A stretch of DNA of 64,000 nucleotides from Flavobacterium undicola. GTDB taxonomy: Bacteria; Bacteroidota; Bacteroidia; Flavobacteriales; Flavobacteriaceae. Location of the stretch: assembly GCF_009909155.2 (NCBI RefSeq), contig NZ_JAAAPM020000021.1:1-64000 (forward strand), read 5' to 3'. The notes beneath the pieces were generated by a model, which saw only the letters and a program-made list of their open reading frames with translations, ran no database searches and had not been told where the DNA came from. Below, piece by piece: positions 52,175 to 62,926 of the stretch; the stretch's first letter is position 1; each line of letters begins with the position of its first letter. Position numbers and translations under genes: made by a program.

Positions 52175-53404
52175 ATGCTATATTATTTATTTGATTATTT
52201 CAACAAAACATTGAATATTTCTGGAACAGGAGTTTTTCAATACATCACTTTTAGATCGGCATTGGCCTTTATACTTTCACTGTTGTTGTCTACAATTTAT
52301 GGTAAGAGAGTTATTAGCTTTTTGCAAAGGCAACAAGTAGGAGAAACTGTTCGTGAACTAGGATTAGCAGGTCAGAATGAGAAAGCAGGTACTCCTACAA
52401 TGGGAGGTTTGATTATCATTTTTGCTACTTTAATTCCTGTTTTTCTGTTTGCCAAATTGCATAATATCTATATTGTTTTGTTGATTGTAACTACCTTATG
52501 GATGGGGACAATTGGTTTTGTGGATGATTATATTAAGATTTTCAAAAAAGACAAACAAGGATTAAAAGGAATCTTTAAAGTTTTTGGACAAGTAGGATTG
52601 GGGTTAATTGTTGGAAGTGTGTTGTATTTTAATCCACAAGTAACGGTTCGTACTGATACAGGAAAAACAGATATTTTTAAGCAAACTACAGAAACGGTTA
52701 TAACTCCAGCTGGTGTTGAAGAAAAATCGACAGCAACTACAATTCCTTTTTTCAAAAACAATGAATTTGATTATGCTGAAGTACTTTCGTTCATGGGAGA
52801 CGGATATGAAAAATGGGCTTGGATAATCTTTATTCCGGTAGTGATTTTCATCATCACAGCAGTTTCAAACGGAGCTAATTTAACCGATGGAATTGATGGA
52901 CTTGCGGCGGGAACTTCTGCGATTTCGGTACTAGCTCTTGCTATTTTTACCTTCGTTTCAGGAAACATTATTTTCTCTAATTATCTCAATATTATGTACA
53001 TCCCTAATTCGGGGGAAATGACGGTTTTTATTGCTGCTTTTGTTGGATCTCTGATCGGATTTTTATGGTATAATTCGTATCCCGCATCGGTGTTTATGGG
53101 AGATACAGGAAGTTTGACTATTGGAGGAATTATTGCAGTATTAGCTATTGCGGTTCGAAAAGAATTATTGATTCCACTTTTATGCGGGATTTTCCTAGTC
53201 GAAAATTTCTCAGTGGTTTTACAGGTGAGTTATTTTAAATACACCAAGAAGCGTTTTGGCGAAGGCCGAAGAATTTTTCTGATGTCGCCATTGCATCATC
53301 ATTATCAAAAGAAAGGCTACCACGAAAGTAAGATTGTTACCCGATTTTGGATTGTGGCCATCATGTTAGCGATACTTTCGATTGTTACCTTAAAACTAAG
53401 ATAA
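52175..53404 (+). CDS. mraY: Phospho-MurNAc-pentapeptide transferase (MraY)
   Basis: A 409-residue integral membrane enzyme that makes lipid I from UDP-MurNAc-pentapeptide and undecaprenyl phosphate. Catalytic Asp residues are in FVDDYIKIF and the [12 protein letters not shown] block, with MGDTGSL and [10 protein letters not shown] near the C-terminus. It is longer than the E. coli protein (360) by an insert around residues 155-205 (polar, Thr/Glu-rich), a feature of this phylum. It is 7 bp after murE. Confidence 0.94.
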   Translation: MLYYLFDYFNKTLNISGTGVFQYITFRSALAFILSLLLSTIYGKRVISFLQRQQVGETVRELGLAGQNEKAGTPTMGGLIIIFATLIPVFLFAKLHNIYIVLLIVTTLWMGTIGFVDDYIKIFKKDKQGLKGIFKVFGQVGLGLIVGSVLYFNPQVTVRTDTGKTDIFKQTTETVITPAGVEEKSTATTIPFFKNNEFDYAEVLSFMGDGYEKWAWIIFIPVVIFIITAVSNGANLTDGIDGLAAGTSAISVLALAIFTFVSGNIIFSNYLNIMYIPNSGEMTVFIAAFVGSLIGFLWYNSYPASVFMGDTGSLTIGGIIAVLAIAVRKELLIPLLCGIFLVENFSVVLQVSYFKYTKKRFGEGRRIFLMSPLHHHYQKKGYHESKIVTRFWIVAIMLAILSIVTLKLR

Positions 53405-53405
53405 G

Positions 53406-54737
53406 ATGAGATTAGTAGTATTAGGCGGAGGCGAAAGCGGAGTGGGAACAGCCATTCTGGGAAAGGAAAAAGGATACGATGTTTTTGTATCTGATTTTGG
53501 AAAAATAAAACAGAGTTACAAAGACGTTCTTATAAAAAACGGTGTCGATTGGGAGGATGAAAAACATACGGAATCCCTAATCTTAAATGCCGATGTGGTG
53601 ATGAAAAGTCCTGGAATTCCAGAGAAAGCGCCCATAGTAAAAAAACTAGTCGAAAAAGGAATTCCGGTAATTTCTGAAATAGAATTTGCGGCTCCTTTTA
53701 CTAAAGCAATTACGATAGGAATAACAGGAAGTAACGGTAAAACAACTACCACGATGTTGACTTATCACTTGCTTCAATCGGCAGGATTGAATGTAGGTTT
53801 GGCTGGAAATATTGGAAAAAGTTTTGCTGAACAGGTTGCCGAAGATAAATACGATAGTTATGTGTTGGAGTTGAGTAGTTTTCAGTTGGACGGAATCATA
53901 AATTATAAGCCGCATATAGCCATTATAACCAATATCAGTCCGGATCATTTAGATCGATACGATTATAAATATGAGAATTACATTGATTCGAAATTTAGAA
54001 TAACAATGAATCAGACTGAAGAGGATTATCTCATTTATGATGCAGATGATGAGGCAATTTCAGAATGGTTACAAAAGAACAAAACAAGAGCGAAATTAAT
54101 TCCTTTCTCATTGACAAAAACATTTGAAGAAGGAGCCTTTATAAAAAACAACACAATGGAAGTAATAATCAATCAAGAGGAATTTAAAATGGAAACAGAA
54201 TCAATTGCCTTGGAAGGAAAACATAATTTAAAAAATGCCATGGCAGCAACTTCTGTAGCTAAATTGATGCAAATTAGAAAAGCAACAATTCGCGAAAGTC
54301 TATCTAATTTTCAAGGTGTAGAACACCGTCTTGAGAAAGTATTGAAAATCCAAAATGTACAATACATCAACGATTCTAAAGCAACTAATGTAAACGCTAC
54401 TTTTTTCGCTTTAGATAGTATGAATACACCAACGGTTTGGATTGTAGGTGGTGTAGATAAGGGAAATGATTATAACGAATTGATGGCGTTAGTTCGTGAA
54501 AAAGTAAAAGCTATCATTTGCCTTGGAGTTGATAATAGAAAAATTATTGACGCTTTTGGTAATGTGGTTGATATGATGATTGAGGTGCAAAGTATGCGTG
54601 AAGCTGTTATTATGGCGCAACGTTTAACAGAAAAAGGAGATACAGTTTTATTATCACCAGCTTGCGCCAGTTTTGACTTGTTTGAAAACTATGAAGATAG
54701 AGGAAGACAGTTTAAAGAAGCAGTACAGAATTTGTAA
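53406..54737 (+). CDS. murD: UDP-MurNAc-L-Ala-D-Glu ligase (MurD)
   Basis: A 443-residue Mur ligase. The N-terminal LVVLGGGESGVGTAIL is the UDP-binding region. The ATP loop is GITGSNGKTTTTML, then ELSSFQLDGI with the conserved Glu, and ISPDHLDRY with NDSKATN in the C-terminal domain. It is 2 bp after mraY. A 101-bp gap with a low-complexity repeat follows before ftsW. Confidence 0.94.
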   Translation: MRLVVLGGGESGVGTAILGKEKGYDVFVSDFGKIKQSYKDVLIKNGVDWEDEKHTESLILNADVVMKSPGIPEKAPIVKKLVEKGIPVISEIEFAAPFTKAITIGITGSNGKTTTTMLTYHLLQSAGLNVGLAGNIGKSFAEQVAEDKYDSYVLELSSFQLDGIINYKPHIAIITNISPDHLDRYDYKYENYIDSKFRITMNQTEEDYLIYDADDEAISEWLQKNKTRAKLIPFSLTKTFEEGAFIKNNTMEVIINQEEFKMETESIALEGKHNLKNAMAATSVAKLMQIRKATIRESLSNFQGVEHRLEKVLKIQNVQYINDSKATNVNATFFALDSMNTPTVWIVGGVDKGNDYNELMALVREKVKAIICLGVDNRKIIDAFGNVVDMMIEVQSMREAVIMAQRLTEKGDTVLLSPACASFDLFENYEDRGRQFKEAVQNL

Positions 54738-54742
54738 AAAAA

Positions 54743-54829
54743 AGTTAGAAGTTAGGAGCTGGAAGTTAGTAGTGTATATACGTTATTCATAACTCACAAT
54801 CCATAACCCATAACTAATAACTCATAACT
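54743..54829. repeat. Low-complexity direct repeats in murD-ftsW gap
   Basis: Variants of AAGTTAG are repeated at 54743-54769 and CATAACT at 54788-54829. The only long gap inside the dcw cluster holds them. They look like slippage-prone intergenic repeats; no promoter element was recognised among them. Confidence 0.6.
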
Positions 54830-54838
54830 TAATTAAAA

Positions 54839-56131
54839 ATGAAAAAACTAATTAGCAGATTAAAAGGAGATAAAGGTATTTGGTCATTTGTGGCCTTATT
54901 GGCCTTGTTTTCCTTTATGCCTGTTTTTAGTGCGAGTAGTAATCTGGCTTATTTGGGTCATGGGACAGGAAATACTTTAGGGTATTTGTTAAAACATTTG
55001 GCGCATATAGCTTGTGGCTTCACGATTATCTATTACGTTCATAAAGTTCCTTATCATTATTTCCGTTCTATTTCTAAATGGTTATTGCCTGTAGTTTGGG
55101 TAGTTTTAGCCATTACAATGATTAAGGGAACGGTAATTGGTGGAGCTAATGCCAGTAGGTGGCTTCAAATTCCGTTTGTAGGGATTTCGTTTCAGCCTTC
55201 GGCTTTTGCTGCATTGGTTTTGTTTGTTTTTGTAGCGCGTTATTTGTCTAAAACCCGAACAGAACCGATTGTTTTTTTAGAATCGTTAAAGGAGCTTTGG
55301 TTGCCTGTTTTTATCACGTTGATATTTATTCTTCCTTCGAATTTTTCTACTACGGCGTTAATTTTTTCAATGATATTAATGTTGGTTTTCATAGGTAAAT
55401 ATCCAATGAAGTACATCGGAATCATTGTAGGCTCGGGAATTTTATTTCTGACCTTTTTTGTTTTGATTTCAAAAGCATTTCCGGATGCTAAATTCTTTAG
55501 CAGGGTTAGAACCTGGGAAAGCCGAATTGAAAACTTTAGCACCAATAAACCGGATGAAGACGATTACCAAATAGAGAAAGCTAAAATTGCGATTGCATCG
55601 GGTAAAATTTATGGATTAGGTCCAGGGAAAAGTGTTCAGAAAAACTTTTTGCCACAATCTTCTTCCGATTTTATTTATGCGATTATCGTTGAAGAATACG
55701 GATTGATTGGAGGTTTAGGAGTGTTGTTTTTGTATCTGTTGTTGCTTTTCCGATTTGTAATTGCTTCGCATAAGGCCAATACACTTTTTGGAAAATTAGT
55801 CGTCATTGGACTTGGTTTTCCGATGATTTTTCAGGCGATGATTAATATGGCGGTAGCAGTAGAATTATTGCCGGTTACGGGACAAACCCTGCCGTTGATC
55901 AGTAGTGGTGGAACTTCTATCTGGATGACTTGTATTGCATTGGGAATCATCATTGGTGTAACCAAAAAAGAAGAAGAAATAGAACAAGAACAAAAAGAAG
56001 CTGCTAAAAGAGAAGAAGCACTTCAAAGATTGATTGATGCTGAATTGGCTTCGGAAGAACAACAACAAAAAGAGTCTTATTCGATAGAAGATAAAATGAC
56101 TAATCCAATGAATGCCGTTTTAAATAAATAG
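54839..56131 (+). CDS. ftsW: Septal peptidoglycan glycosyltransferase FtsW
   Basis: A 430-residue SEDS protein with about ten membrane helices; polymerises lipid II at the septum with FtsI. The [17 protein letters not shown] segment and [30 protein letters not shown] contain the conserved residues, and [12 protein letters not shown] is in the last loop. The C-terminal 50 residues are a Glu/Lys/Gln-rich cytoplasmic tail, longer than in E. coli. Confidence 0.93.
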   Translation: MKKLISRLKGDKGIWSFVALLALFSFMPVFSASSNLAYLGHGTGNTLGYLLKHLAHIACGFTIIYYVHKVPYHYFRSISKWLLPVVWVVLAITMIKGTVIGGANASRWLQIPFVGISFQPSAFAALVLFVFVARYLSKTRTEPIVFLESLKELWLPVFITLIFILPSNFSTTALIFSMILMLVFIGKYPMKYIGIIVGSGILFLTFFVLISKAFPDAKFFSRVRTWESRIENFSTNKPDEDDYQIEKAKIAIASGKIYGLGPGKSVQKNFLPQSSSDFIYAIIVEEYGLIGGLGVLFLYLLLLFRFVIASHKANTLFGKLVVIGLGFPMIFQAMINMAVAVELLPVTGQTLPLISSGGTSIWMTCIALGIIIGVTKKEEEIEQEQKEAAKREEALQRLIDAELASEEQQQKESYSIEDKMTNPMNAVLNK

Positions 56132-56141
56132 ATTGATAGCA

Positions 56142-57236
56142 ATGATACAGTATAAATTCATATTAAGTGGCGGAGGAACCGGAGGGCATATTTATCCTGC
56201 GATTGCAATTGCCAATGAATTAAAATCGCGATTTCCAAACGCGGAGTTTCTATTTGTAGGAGCTCAGGATAAGATGGAAATGCAAAAAGTACCGCAGGCA
56301 GGATATGCTATCAAAGGCTTGTGGATTGCTGGTTTGCAAAGAAAAATTACGTTACAAAATATGTTGTTTCCAGTAAAATTGCTTGACAGTTTGTGGAAAT
56401 CAAGAAAAATAATAAAACAATTTAAACCCGATGCGGTTATTGGAACAGGTGGTTTTGCAAGTGGTCCGTTATTACAAATGGCGAATATACTTGGAATTCC
56501 AACGCTGATTCAAGAGCAAAATTCTTTTCCCGGAATTACCAATAAATTGTTGAGTAAAAAAGCCAATGCTATTTGTGTGGCTTATGAAAATCTGGAACGA
56601 TTTTTTCCAAAAGAAAAAATGATTTTGACAGGAAATCCTGTTCGTCAGGATTTGATTGCTATTGAAAGCAAAAGAGCAGCAGCAATTGAATGTTTTAAAT
56701 TGGATGCCAATAAAAAAACACTTTTAGTTCTTGGTGGAAGTTTAGGTGCCAGAAGAGTGAATCAGTTAATTGAAAAAGAACTGAAAAATATACAGGCTCA
56801 GGATGTTCAAATTATCTGGCAATGTGGAAAGTTGTATTTCGAAGATTATAAAAAATACAATTCGGCGAATGTTCAGGTAGTTGCTTTTATTGAAAAAATG
56901 GATTTTGTTTACGCTGCTGCCGATATTATTATTTCGCGTGCAGGAGCTTCTTCGGTATCGGAATTGTGTATTGTGGGGAAACCGGTAATTTTTATTCCAT
57001 CGCCAAATGTAGCCGAAGATCATCAGACAAAAAATGCAAAAGCTATTGTGGATAAAAAAGGAGCGCTATTAATCAAAGAATCCGAATTGGATACGGAGTT
57101 TAGTTTGGTTTTTGAAGCCCTGTTGAAAGATACAGGAAAACAAAAACAGCTGAGTGAAAATATAAAAGAATTGGCGTTGCCTGAAGCAACGAAGCAAATT
57201 GTCGACGAAATTGTGAAATTAATTAGAAATAAATAA
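56142..57236 (+). CDS. murG: UDP-GlcNAc:undecaprenyl-PP-MurNAc-pentapeptide GlcNAc transferase (MurG)
   Basis: About 364 residues; adds GlcNAc to lipid I, making lipid II, on the inner face of the membrane. The start at 56142 (ATG) is preferred to the TTG at 56133. Motifs: [54 protein letters not shown] and [11 protein letters not shown]. It follows ftsW by 10 bp. Confidence 0.95.
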   Translation: MIQYKFILSGGGTGGHIYPAIAIANELKSRFPNAEFLFVGAQDKMEMQKVPQAGYAIKGLWIAGLQRKITLQNMLFPVKLLDSLWKSRKIIKQFKPDAVIGTGGFASGPLLQMANILGIPTLIQEQNSFPGITNKLLSKKANAICVAYENLERFFPKEKMILTGNPVRQDLIAIESKRAAAIECFKLDANKKTLLVLGGSLGARRVNQLIEKELKNIQAQDVQIIWQCGKLYFEDYKKYNSANVQVVAFIEKMDFVYAAADIIISRAGASSVSELCIVGKPVIFIPSPNVAEDHQTKNAKAIVDKKGALLIKESELDTEFSLVFEALLKDTGKQKQLSENIKELALPEATKQIVDEIVKLIRNK

Positions 57237-57257
57237 TCAGAAATACATTTAATAATT

Positions 57258-58610
57258 ATGAACTTAAACCAAATACATAACGTCTATTTTATCGGTATCG
57301 GTGGTATTGGTATGAGTGCTTTGGCGCGCTATTTTAAGTATATTGGAAAACAAGTTTCTGGTTATGACAAAACACCAACGATTTTAACCAATGAACTAAT
57401 CGAAAGTGGTATTGCAATTCATTTTGAAGATGATATCAATTTAATACCTAAGGATTATTTTGTCGAAAATACCTTAGTGATAATTACACCAGCAGTTCCA
57501 AGAACACACTCTGAATGGAACTTCTTTTTAGAGCGTGATTATCAGGTTAAAAAAAGAGCCGAAGTTTTAGGAATTATTACTAAGGATACCTTTTGTTTTG
57601 CGGTGGCGGGAACACACGGGAAAACGACTACATCTAGTATTTTAGGACATATTTTACATGAAAGTGGTGCTGATGTTACGGCCTTTATTGGAGGAATTGT
57701 AGAGAATTATAATTCGAATCTAATAGGAAGCGGGAAAACTGTAACCGTTGTTGAAGCCGATGAATTTGACCGTTCGTTTTTGCATTTGCATCCGGATATT
57801 GCTTGTGTGACTTCTATGGATGCAGATCATTTGGATATTTATGGTACCAGTGATGCTATCGAAGAATCGTTTACTGAGTTTGCAAATAAAGTAGAAGATA
57901 AGAGAAGGTTGTTTATTACTACTGATTTACCACTTTCAGGAATTACTGTTGGAGTTAATGAGGAAGCAGTTTACAATGCTTTTAATATAAGAATAGAAGA
58001 CGGAAGTTATGTTTTTGATGTAAAAACACCTACTGAAGTTTTAAAAGATTTCCGTTTTGGATTACCAGGAAGACACAATTTGATGAATGCTTTAATGGCT
58101 TTTGCAATGGCAGTAAATTTCGGCACCCCAACCGATGCCATTGCAAAAGCCTTAGCTTCATTCCAAGGAATAAGAAGGCGTTTTTCGTACCAAATTAGAT
58201 CTAAAAAATTGGTTTACATTGATGATTACGCGCATCATCCTACGGAGATAAATGCAGTGCATCAGGCGGTGCGAGAATTGTATCCGAATAAAAAAGTTTT
58301 AGCTGTTTTTCAGCCGCATCTTTTTAGCAGAACAAAAGATTTTGCAGATGATTTTGCAAAAAGTCTTTCTCAATTTGACGAAGTCTTATTGATGGATATT
58401 TATCCGGCACGTGAGTTGCCTATGGAAGGAGTAACTTCGGACTGGTTGTTGTCTAAGATGGAAAATGAGAATAAAAAATTAGTTTCAAAAGAAGATTTGA
58501 TAGCAACTATGTTGAAAAGTGATGCCCCAATTTTGGTTACAATTGGAGCTGGTGATATTGGTGAAATGGTGGGAGCAATTAAAAAAGCTTTAAATGAAAA
58601 AAATATTTAA
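57258..58610 (+). CDS. murC: UDP-MurNAc--L-alanine ligase (MurC)
   Basis: A 450-residue Mur ligase adding the first L-Ala. The N-terminal IGIGGIGMSALARY is the UDP-binding region, and AGTHGKTTTSSILGH is the ATP loop. Also seen: VEADEFDRSFL with the conserved Glu, and YIDDYAHHPTEI in the C-terminal domain. It overlaps ftsQ by 17 bp. Confidence 0.95.
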   Translation: MNLNQIHNVYFIGIGGIGMSALARYFKYIGKQVSGYDKTPTILTNELIESGIAIHFEDDINLIPKDYFVENTLVIITPAVPRTHSEWNFFLERDYQVKKRAEVLGIITKDTFCFAVAGTHGKTTTSSILGHILHESGADVTAFIGGIVENYNSNLIGSGKTVTVVEADEFDRSFLHLHPDIACVTSMDADHLDIYGTSDAIEESFTEFANKVEDKRRLFITTDLPLSGITVGVNEEAVYNAFNIRIEDGSYVFDVKTPTEVLKDFRFGLPGRHNLMNALMAFAMAVNFGTPTDAIAKALASFQGIRRRFSYQIRSKKLVYIDDYAHHPTEINAVHQAVRELYPNKKVLAVFQPHLFSRTKDFADDFAKSLSQFDEVLLMDIYPARELPMEGVTSDWLLSKMENENKKLVSKEDLIATMLKSDAPILVTIGAGDIGEMVGAIKKALNEKNI

Positions 58611-59319
58611 TTGGACAAATATCAGATTAATCCTAATGTTAGGGTTGGTTGTTTTTCTTTTTTCGTTTACCTCTAAGCGAAATGAAAAGCGAAAAGTGGC
58701 TAAAATAGCCGTTGTTTTTGTAGGAGAAAACAATCTTTTTATTAAGACAGAAACGGTTAATAAATTGTTAATAGAAAATATTGGCAACCCCTTAGCTATT
58801 GGAAAAGATAAATTAGATTTGAATAAGCTGGAAAGAAAGCTAGACTCAAATGCGATGATTGATGAATCAGATGTTTTTGTAAGTATCGATGGTGTTCTAA
58901 AAGCGGTTGTAAAGCAAAAGACTCCTGTAGCTAGAGTGGTTAGTGGTTCTGAATCTTTTTATGTTGATTATAAAGGTGGTAAGATGCCGCTATCGAATAA
59001 TTTTACAGCTAGAGTTCCGCTTGTTTCGGGGGATTTAAACAGAGGGGATAACGAAAAGATTACTCGATTGTTTCGTGTAATTTATGAAGATGATTTTTTG
59101 AAAAAAAACATCATTGCAATTCAGATTATGCCTAATGCTAGCTTAAAAATGTTCAATAGGAATTACGATTACCAGATTGATTTTGGTAGTATGATGAATT
59201 TTGAAACAAAATTTAAGAACTATAAAGCTTTTTTTCAAAAAGCAGTTTTAGATAGTACATTGTATAAATATAAGAAGATTGACCTCAGGTTTACAAAACA
59301 AGTAGTTTGCACTAAATAA
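58594..59319 (+). CDS. ftsQ: Cell division protein FtsQ
   Basis: A 241-residue bitopic protein: a membrane helix near 10-26, then a POTRA-like region (IAVVFVGENNLFIKTETVNKLL) and beta domain. Sequence identity to E. coli FtsQ is low, but the position between murC and ftsA, topology and length fit. It acts with FtsL in recruiting later division proteins. Its start lies inside murC (17-bp overlap). Confidence 0.87.
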   Translation: MKKIFNWTNIRLILMLGLVVFLFSFTSKRNEKRKVAKIAVVFVGENNLFIKTETVNKLLIENIGNPLAIGKDKLDLNKLERKLDSNAMIDESDVFVSIDGVLKAVVKQKTPVARVVSGSESFYVDYKGGKMPLSNNFTARVPLVSGDLNRGDNEKITRLFRVIYEDDFLKKNIIAIQIMPNASLKMFNRNYDYQIDFGSMMNFETKFKNYKAFFQKAVLDSTLYKYKKIDLRFTKQVVCTK

Positions 59320-59325
59320 TAGAAA

Positions 59326-60705
59326 ATGGAAAAAGAGAATATTGCAGTAGGTCTAGATATAGGGACAACCAAAATTGTTGCCATGATTGGCAAGAAGAAT
59401 GAGTATGGTAAGTTAGAAATTTTGGGAGTTGGTAAATCCAAAAGTCTAGGTGTGGCTAGAGGCGTGGTTAATAACATTACACAAACCATTCAATCTATCC
59501 AGCAAGCAATAAATGAAGCAGAAACAAATTCAGGTTATAAAATAAAAGATGTTGTTGTAGGGATAGCTGGTCAACACATTCGTAGTATTCAACATACCGA
59601 TTATATCAGTAGAAGTAATCCGGAAGAAGTAATTGGTGGAGATGATATTCAATTACTGATTGATCAGGTTAATAAATTAGCTATGTTGCCTGGGGAAGAA
59701 ATTATTCACGTTTTACCTCAGGAATTTAAAATAGATGGGCAATCTGAAATAAAAGAACCAATCGGAATGTATGGCGGAAGACTAGAATCTAGTTTTCATG
59801 TTGTAGTAGGTCAGGCATCCTCTATACGTAACGTAGGACGTTGTATTCAAAGTTCAGGTATCGAATTGTCAGGATTGACTTTAGAGCCATTAGCATCTTC
59901 TGATGCGGTTTTGAGCCAGGAAGAAAAAGAAGCAGGAGTTGCCTTAATTGACATCGGTGGTGGAACAACTGATTTGGCTATTTTTAAAGATGGTATTATT
60001 CGTCATACAGCAGTAATTCCTTTTGGAGGAAATGTAATCACTGATGATATTAAAGAAGGCTGTTCTATTATAGAAAAACAGGCTGAATTATTGAAAGTGA
60101 AATTTGGTTCGGCTTGGCCAGGAGAAAATAAAGACAATGAAATTGTTTCTATTCCGGGATTGAGAGGAAGAGAGCCAAAAGAGATTTCGTTGAAAAATTT
60201 GTCTAAAATTATTCACGCTCGTGTAGTAGAAATAATTGAACAAGTTTTTACAGAAGTAAAAGCCTATGGTCACGAAGATCCAAGAAAAAAACTAATTGCT
60301 GGAATAGTACTTACTGGTGGTGGAGCTCAATTGAAACACATCAAACAATTAGTAGAATACATTACAGGAATGGACACCAGAATTGGTTATCCTAATGAGC
60401 ATTTAGCAGGGAATTCAGACGAAGAGTTTTCTAGTCCATTGTATGCAACTGCAGTAGGATTAGTAATGAATAGTATTTGTAATAATACACAGAGTGCAAT
60501 AAGAAAAGAAGAAGTTGTTCCTCAAAGAACGGTTTATTATCGTGAGCCGGTTGTTGAAACGGTTGAGCGATTTGAACAAGAAGTAGAACAGCTGGAAACA
60601 CAAAGTTATTCTAAAAAAGAAGAATCAACAGGAGAGAAGATTAAGCGATCATTTTTTGATCGTTATGTTGATAAGATTAAAGATTTTTTAGATAACGCAG
60701 AGTAG
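59326..60705 (+). CDS. ftsA: Cell division protein FtsA
   Basis: A 459-residue actin-like ATPase that tethers FtsZ to the membrane. The N-terminal phosphate-binding loop is GLDIGTTKIVAMIG, the phosphate 2 loop is LIDIGGGTTDLAIF, and ILTGGGAQL (VLTGGGAQL) is the adenosine motif. The C-terminal amphipathic end (KIKDFLDNAE) fits a membrane-targeting helix. It precedes ftsZ by 50 bp. Confidence 0.95.
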   Translation: MEKENIAVGLDIGTTKIVAMIGKKNEYGKLEILGVGKSKSLGVARGVVNNITQTIQSIQQAINEAETNSGYKIKDVVVGIAGQHIRSIQHTDYISRSNPEEVIGGDDIQLLIDQVNKLAMLPGEEIIHVLPQEFKIDGQSEIKEPIGMYGGRLESSFHVVVGQASSIRNVGRCIQSSGIELSGLTLEPLASSDAVLSQEEKEAGVALIDIGGGTTDLAIFKDGIIRHTAVIPFGGNVITDDIKEGCSIIEKQAELLKVKFGSAWPGENKDNEIVSIPGLRGREPKEISLKNLSKIIHARVVEIIEQVFTEVKAYGHEDPRKKLIAGIVLTGGGAQLKHIKQLVEYITGMDTRIGYPNEHLAGNSDEEFSSPLYATAVGLVMNSICNNTQSAIRKEEVVPQRTVYYREPVVETVERFEQEVEQLETQSYSKKEESTGEKIKRSFFDRYVDKIKDFLDNAE

Positions 60706-60755
60706 TAAGATAGAAGAATAAAGACAAAATATATTAATATCAAATACCAAATATT

Positions 60756-62741
60756 ATGACGAGCAACTCAGAATTTGGAAGTATTTCATTTGATTTACCT
60801 AAAAATCAATCAAATGTTATAAAAGTAATAGGTGTAGGTGGAGGTGGAAGTAATGCAATCAACCACATGTTCAAGCAAGGAATCAAAGGAGTTGATTTTA
60901 TTGTTTGTAATACTGATTCGCAAGCACTACAAAATAGTGGTGTTCCTAATAAAATTCAATTAGGTGTAAATCTAACAGAAGGTCTTGGTGCTGGAGCAAA
61001 TCCAGACGTAGGACAGCAATCGGCTATAGAAAGTATTGCTGATATCGAAAAGATGTTAGACCGTGGTACTAAGATGGTTTTTATTACAGCTGGAATGGGT
61101 GGAGGTACCGGAACTGGTGCAGCCCCTGTAATTGCTCAACTGGCTAAAGAAAGAGAAATCCTTACCGTGGGTATTGTAACTTTACCATTTTCTTTTGAAG
61201 GGAAAGTGCGTCAGGAACAAGCACTTATCGGAATCGAAAAATTGCGTAGACAAGTCGATTCTTTAATTGTTATCAATAATAACAAATTAAGAGAAGTATA
61301 TGGTAATCTTGGTTTTAAAGCAGGATTCTCAAAAGCAGATGAAGTTTTGGCAACAGCCTCAAGAGGAATTGCTGAAGTAATTACGCATCACTATACTCAA
61401 AATATCGATTTACGTGATGCTAAAACCGTATTAGCAAATAGCGGAACGGCTATAATGGGTTCGTCTGTTGCTTCAGGAGAAAACAGAGCTAAAGAAGCTA
61501 TTGTTGCTGCTTTAGATTCTCCTTTATTAAATGATAACAAAATTACAGGAGCCAAAAACGTATTGTTGCTCATCGTTTCTGGGTCTAACGAAATTACCTT
61601 AGATGAAATTGGCGAAATCAATGACCACATTCAAAGTGAAGCTGGTTATAATGCTAATATCATCATGGGAGTTGGTGAAGATGACACATTAGGTGATGCA
61701 GTTGCTGTAACTATTATCGCTACTGGATTTGATATTGAACAACAAAACGGAATTGTAAATACTGAGCCAAAAAAAATCATACATACCTTAGAGGATGAGC
61801 AAAGAAGCGTTCATAATCTAAGCAATAATACAGTTGCAGGTTTTGATTTAAATATTGATAAACCGGTAAGTAATGTTGAAGAAAGAGTAGTTTTTGACTT
61901 AATTGATGAGGAAGAAGAAATAGTTCCAGCTCCTATTGTAGTTCCTGCAGCTGTTGTAGCTGAAGCCCCAGTGGTTCCAGTTCCGGGAAACGAAGAGTTG
62001 ATGGCAATGTCTGAATTTATTAAAAATATAGATGTTACTTTCGAAATAGTTTCTCCAATAAAAGAGGAAGAATTTACATTTTCTGCACCAAAAGTAGAAG
62101 AAGTAAGACAAGTAATTCAACCAATTGTTGAACAACCAAAAGCAATTGAAAAACAAGAACAAACTTCTATTTCTTTTGATTTGCCTCTTTTTAAATCAGA
62201 GCCAGTTCAGGAAGTTAAAGAAGAAAAAGTTTTATTTGAATTAACAAATGAAACAAAAGAGATAAAAGTGAATCAAGCAGTTCAATTTGTTCCGGTTACT
62301 GAATTGTCTGACAAAGGAATTATCAAATATTCTCTTGAAGAATACATGGATGCTGAGAGCGAATTAGCTAAACCAGTTGCAAAAGTGGTGGAAGAAGTTA
62401 TTCCTGAGGAGTTAAATATTACGATGAAAAAAGTAGAATTGGCTCCACAAGATTTCTCAAATGCAGAAGATATTTCTCCTATAGAAATGACAATTGAAGA
62501 AACATTGCGTTTAAGAGCGGATGAGAGAAGAAAAAAATTAAAAGAATTCAATTATAAGTTTCATAATAATGTTTCTAAGATTGATGAGTACGAAAAAGAG
62601 CCTGCTTATAAAAGATTAGGTATCGATATTTCAAACAATCAAACTAACAATGCTAATTCAAGAATATCTGTTGGAACTGATAGCAATAACGATTTACAAT
62701 TGCGTTCTAATAATTCTTATTTGCATGATAATGTAGATTAG
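60756..62741 (+). CDS. ftsZ: Cell division protein FtsZ with long C-terminal extension
   Basis: A 661-residue tubulin-like GTPase, the Z-ring protein. The GTP motif GGGTGTG is at 115-121, with the T7 loop NIDLRDAKTVLANSG, and the T3 region IGVGGGGSN. The GTPase core ends near 325. About 330 further residues form a charged, Glu/Val/Pro-rich linker, much longer than the E. coli tail (about 65 residues), ending in the conserved-tail-like YKRLGIDISN. A terminator follows. Confidence 0.95.
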   Translation: MTSNSEFGSISFDLPKNQSNVIKVIGVGGGGSNAINHMFKQGIKGVDFIVCNTDSQALQNSGVPNKIQLGVNLTEGLGAGANPDVGQQSAIESIADIEKMLDRGTKMVFITAGMGGGTGTGAAPVIAQLAKEREILTVGIVTLPFSFEGKVRQEQALIGIEKLRRQVDSLIVINNNKLREVYGNLGFKAGFSKADEVLATASRGIAEVITHHYTQNIDLRDAKTVLANSGTAIMGSSVASGENRAKEAIVAALDSPLLNDNKITGAKNVLLLIVSGSNEITLDEIGEINDHIQSEAGYNANIIMGVGEDDTLGDAVAVTIIATGFDIEQQNGIVNTEPKKIIHTLEDEQRSVHNLSNNTVAGFDLNIDKPVSNVEERVVFDLIDEEEEIVPAPIVVPAAVVAEAPVVPVPGNEELMAMSEFIKNIDVTFEIVSPIKEEEFTFSAPKVEEVRQVIQPIVEQPKAIEKQEQTSISFDLPLFKSEPVQEVKEEKVLFELTNETKEIKVNQAVQFVPVTELSDKGIIKYSLEEYMDAESELAKPVAKVVEEVIPEELNITMKKVELAPQDFSNAEDISPIEMTIEETLRLRADERRKKLKEFNYKFHNNVSKIDEYEKEPAYKRLGIDISNNQTNNANSRISVGTDSNNDLQLRSNNSYLHDNVD

Positions 62742-62760
62742 TACACAAAATCCCTTATAC

Positions 62761-62803
62761 AATAACCCGAAAATTGCATTTAATTTTCGGGTTATTTTTT
62801 TTA
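62761..62803 (+). terminator. Terminator after ftsZ
   Basis: AATAACCCGAAAATT (62761-62775) pairs with AATTTTCGGGTTATT (62782-62796), loop 6 nt, followed by a T-run to 62803. It closes the dcw cluster. Confidence 0.93.
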
Positions 62804-62926
62804 TCTTCGCACAAATTTTGAGTCTCGTTAATGCTTGTAGCAAGGCATTTTTTTATTAGAACTAGCTCAATTTTTATGCAAACAAATGTCAAACAAAGCA
62901 GTAGTGCTTATTAATAAAAAATACAA

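Noticed and set aside
61899..62162. 87-residue aromatic-rich frame on the minus strand
   Set aside because: It is antisense to the low-complexity ftsZ linker, and the odd Phe/Trp/Tyr composition is a mirror of Glu/Lys codons.
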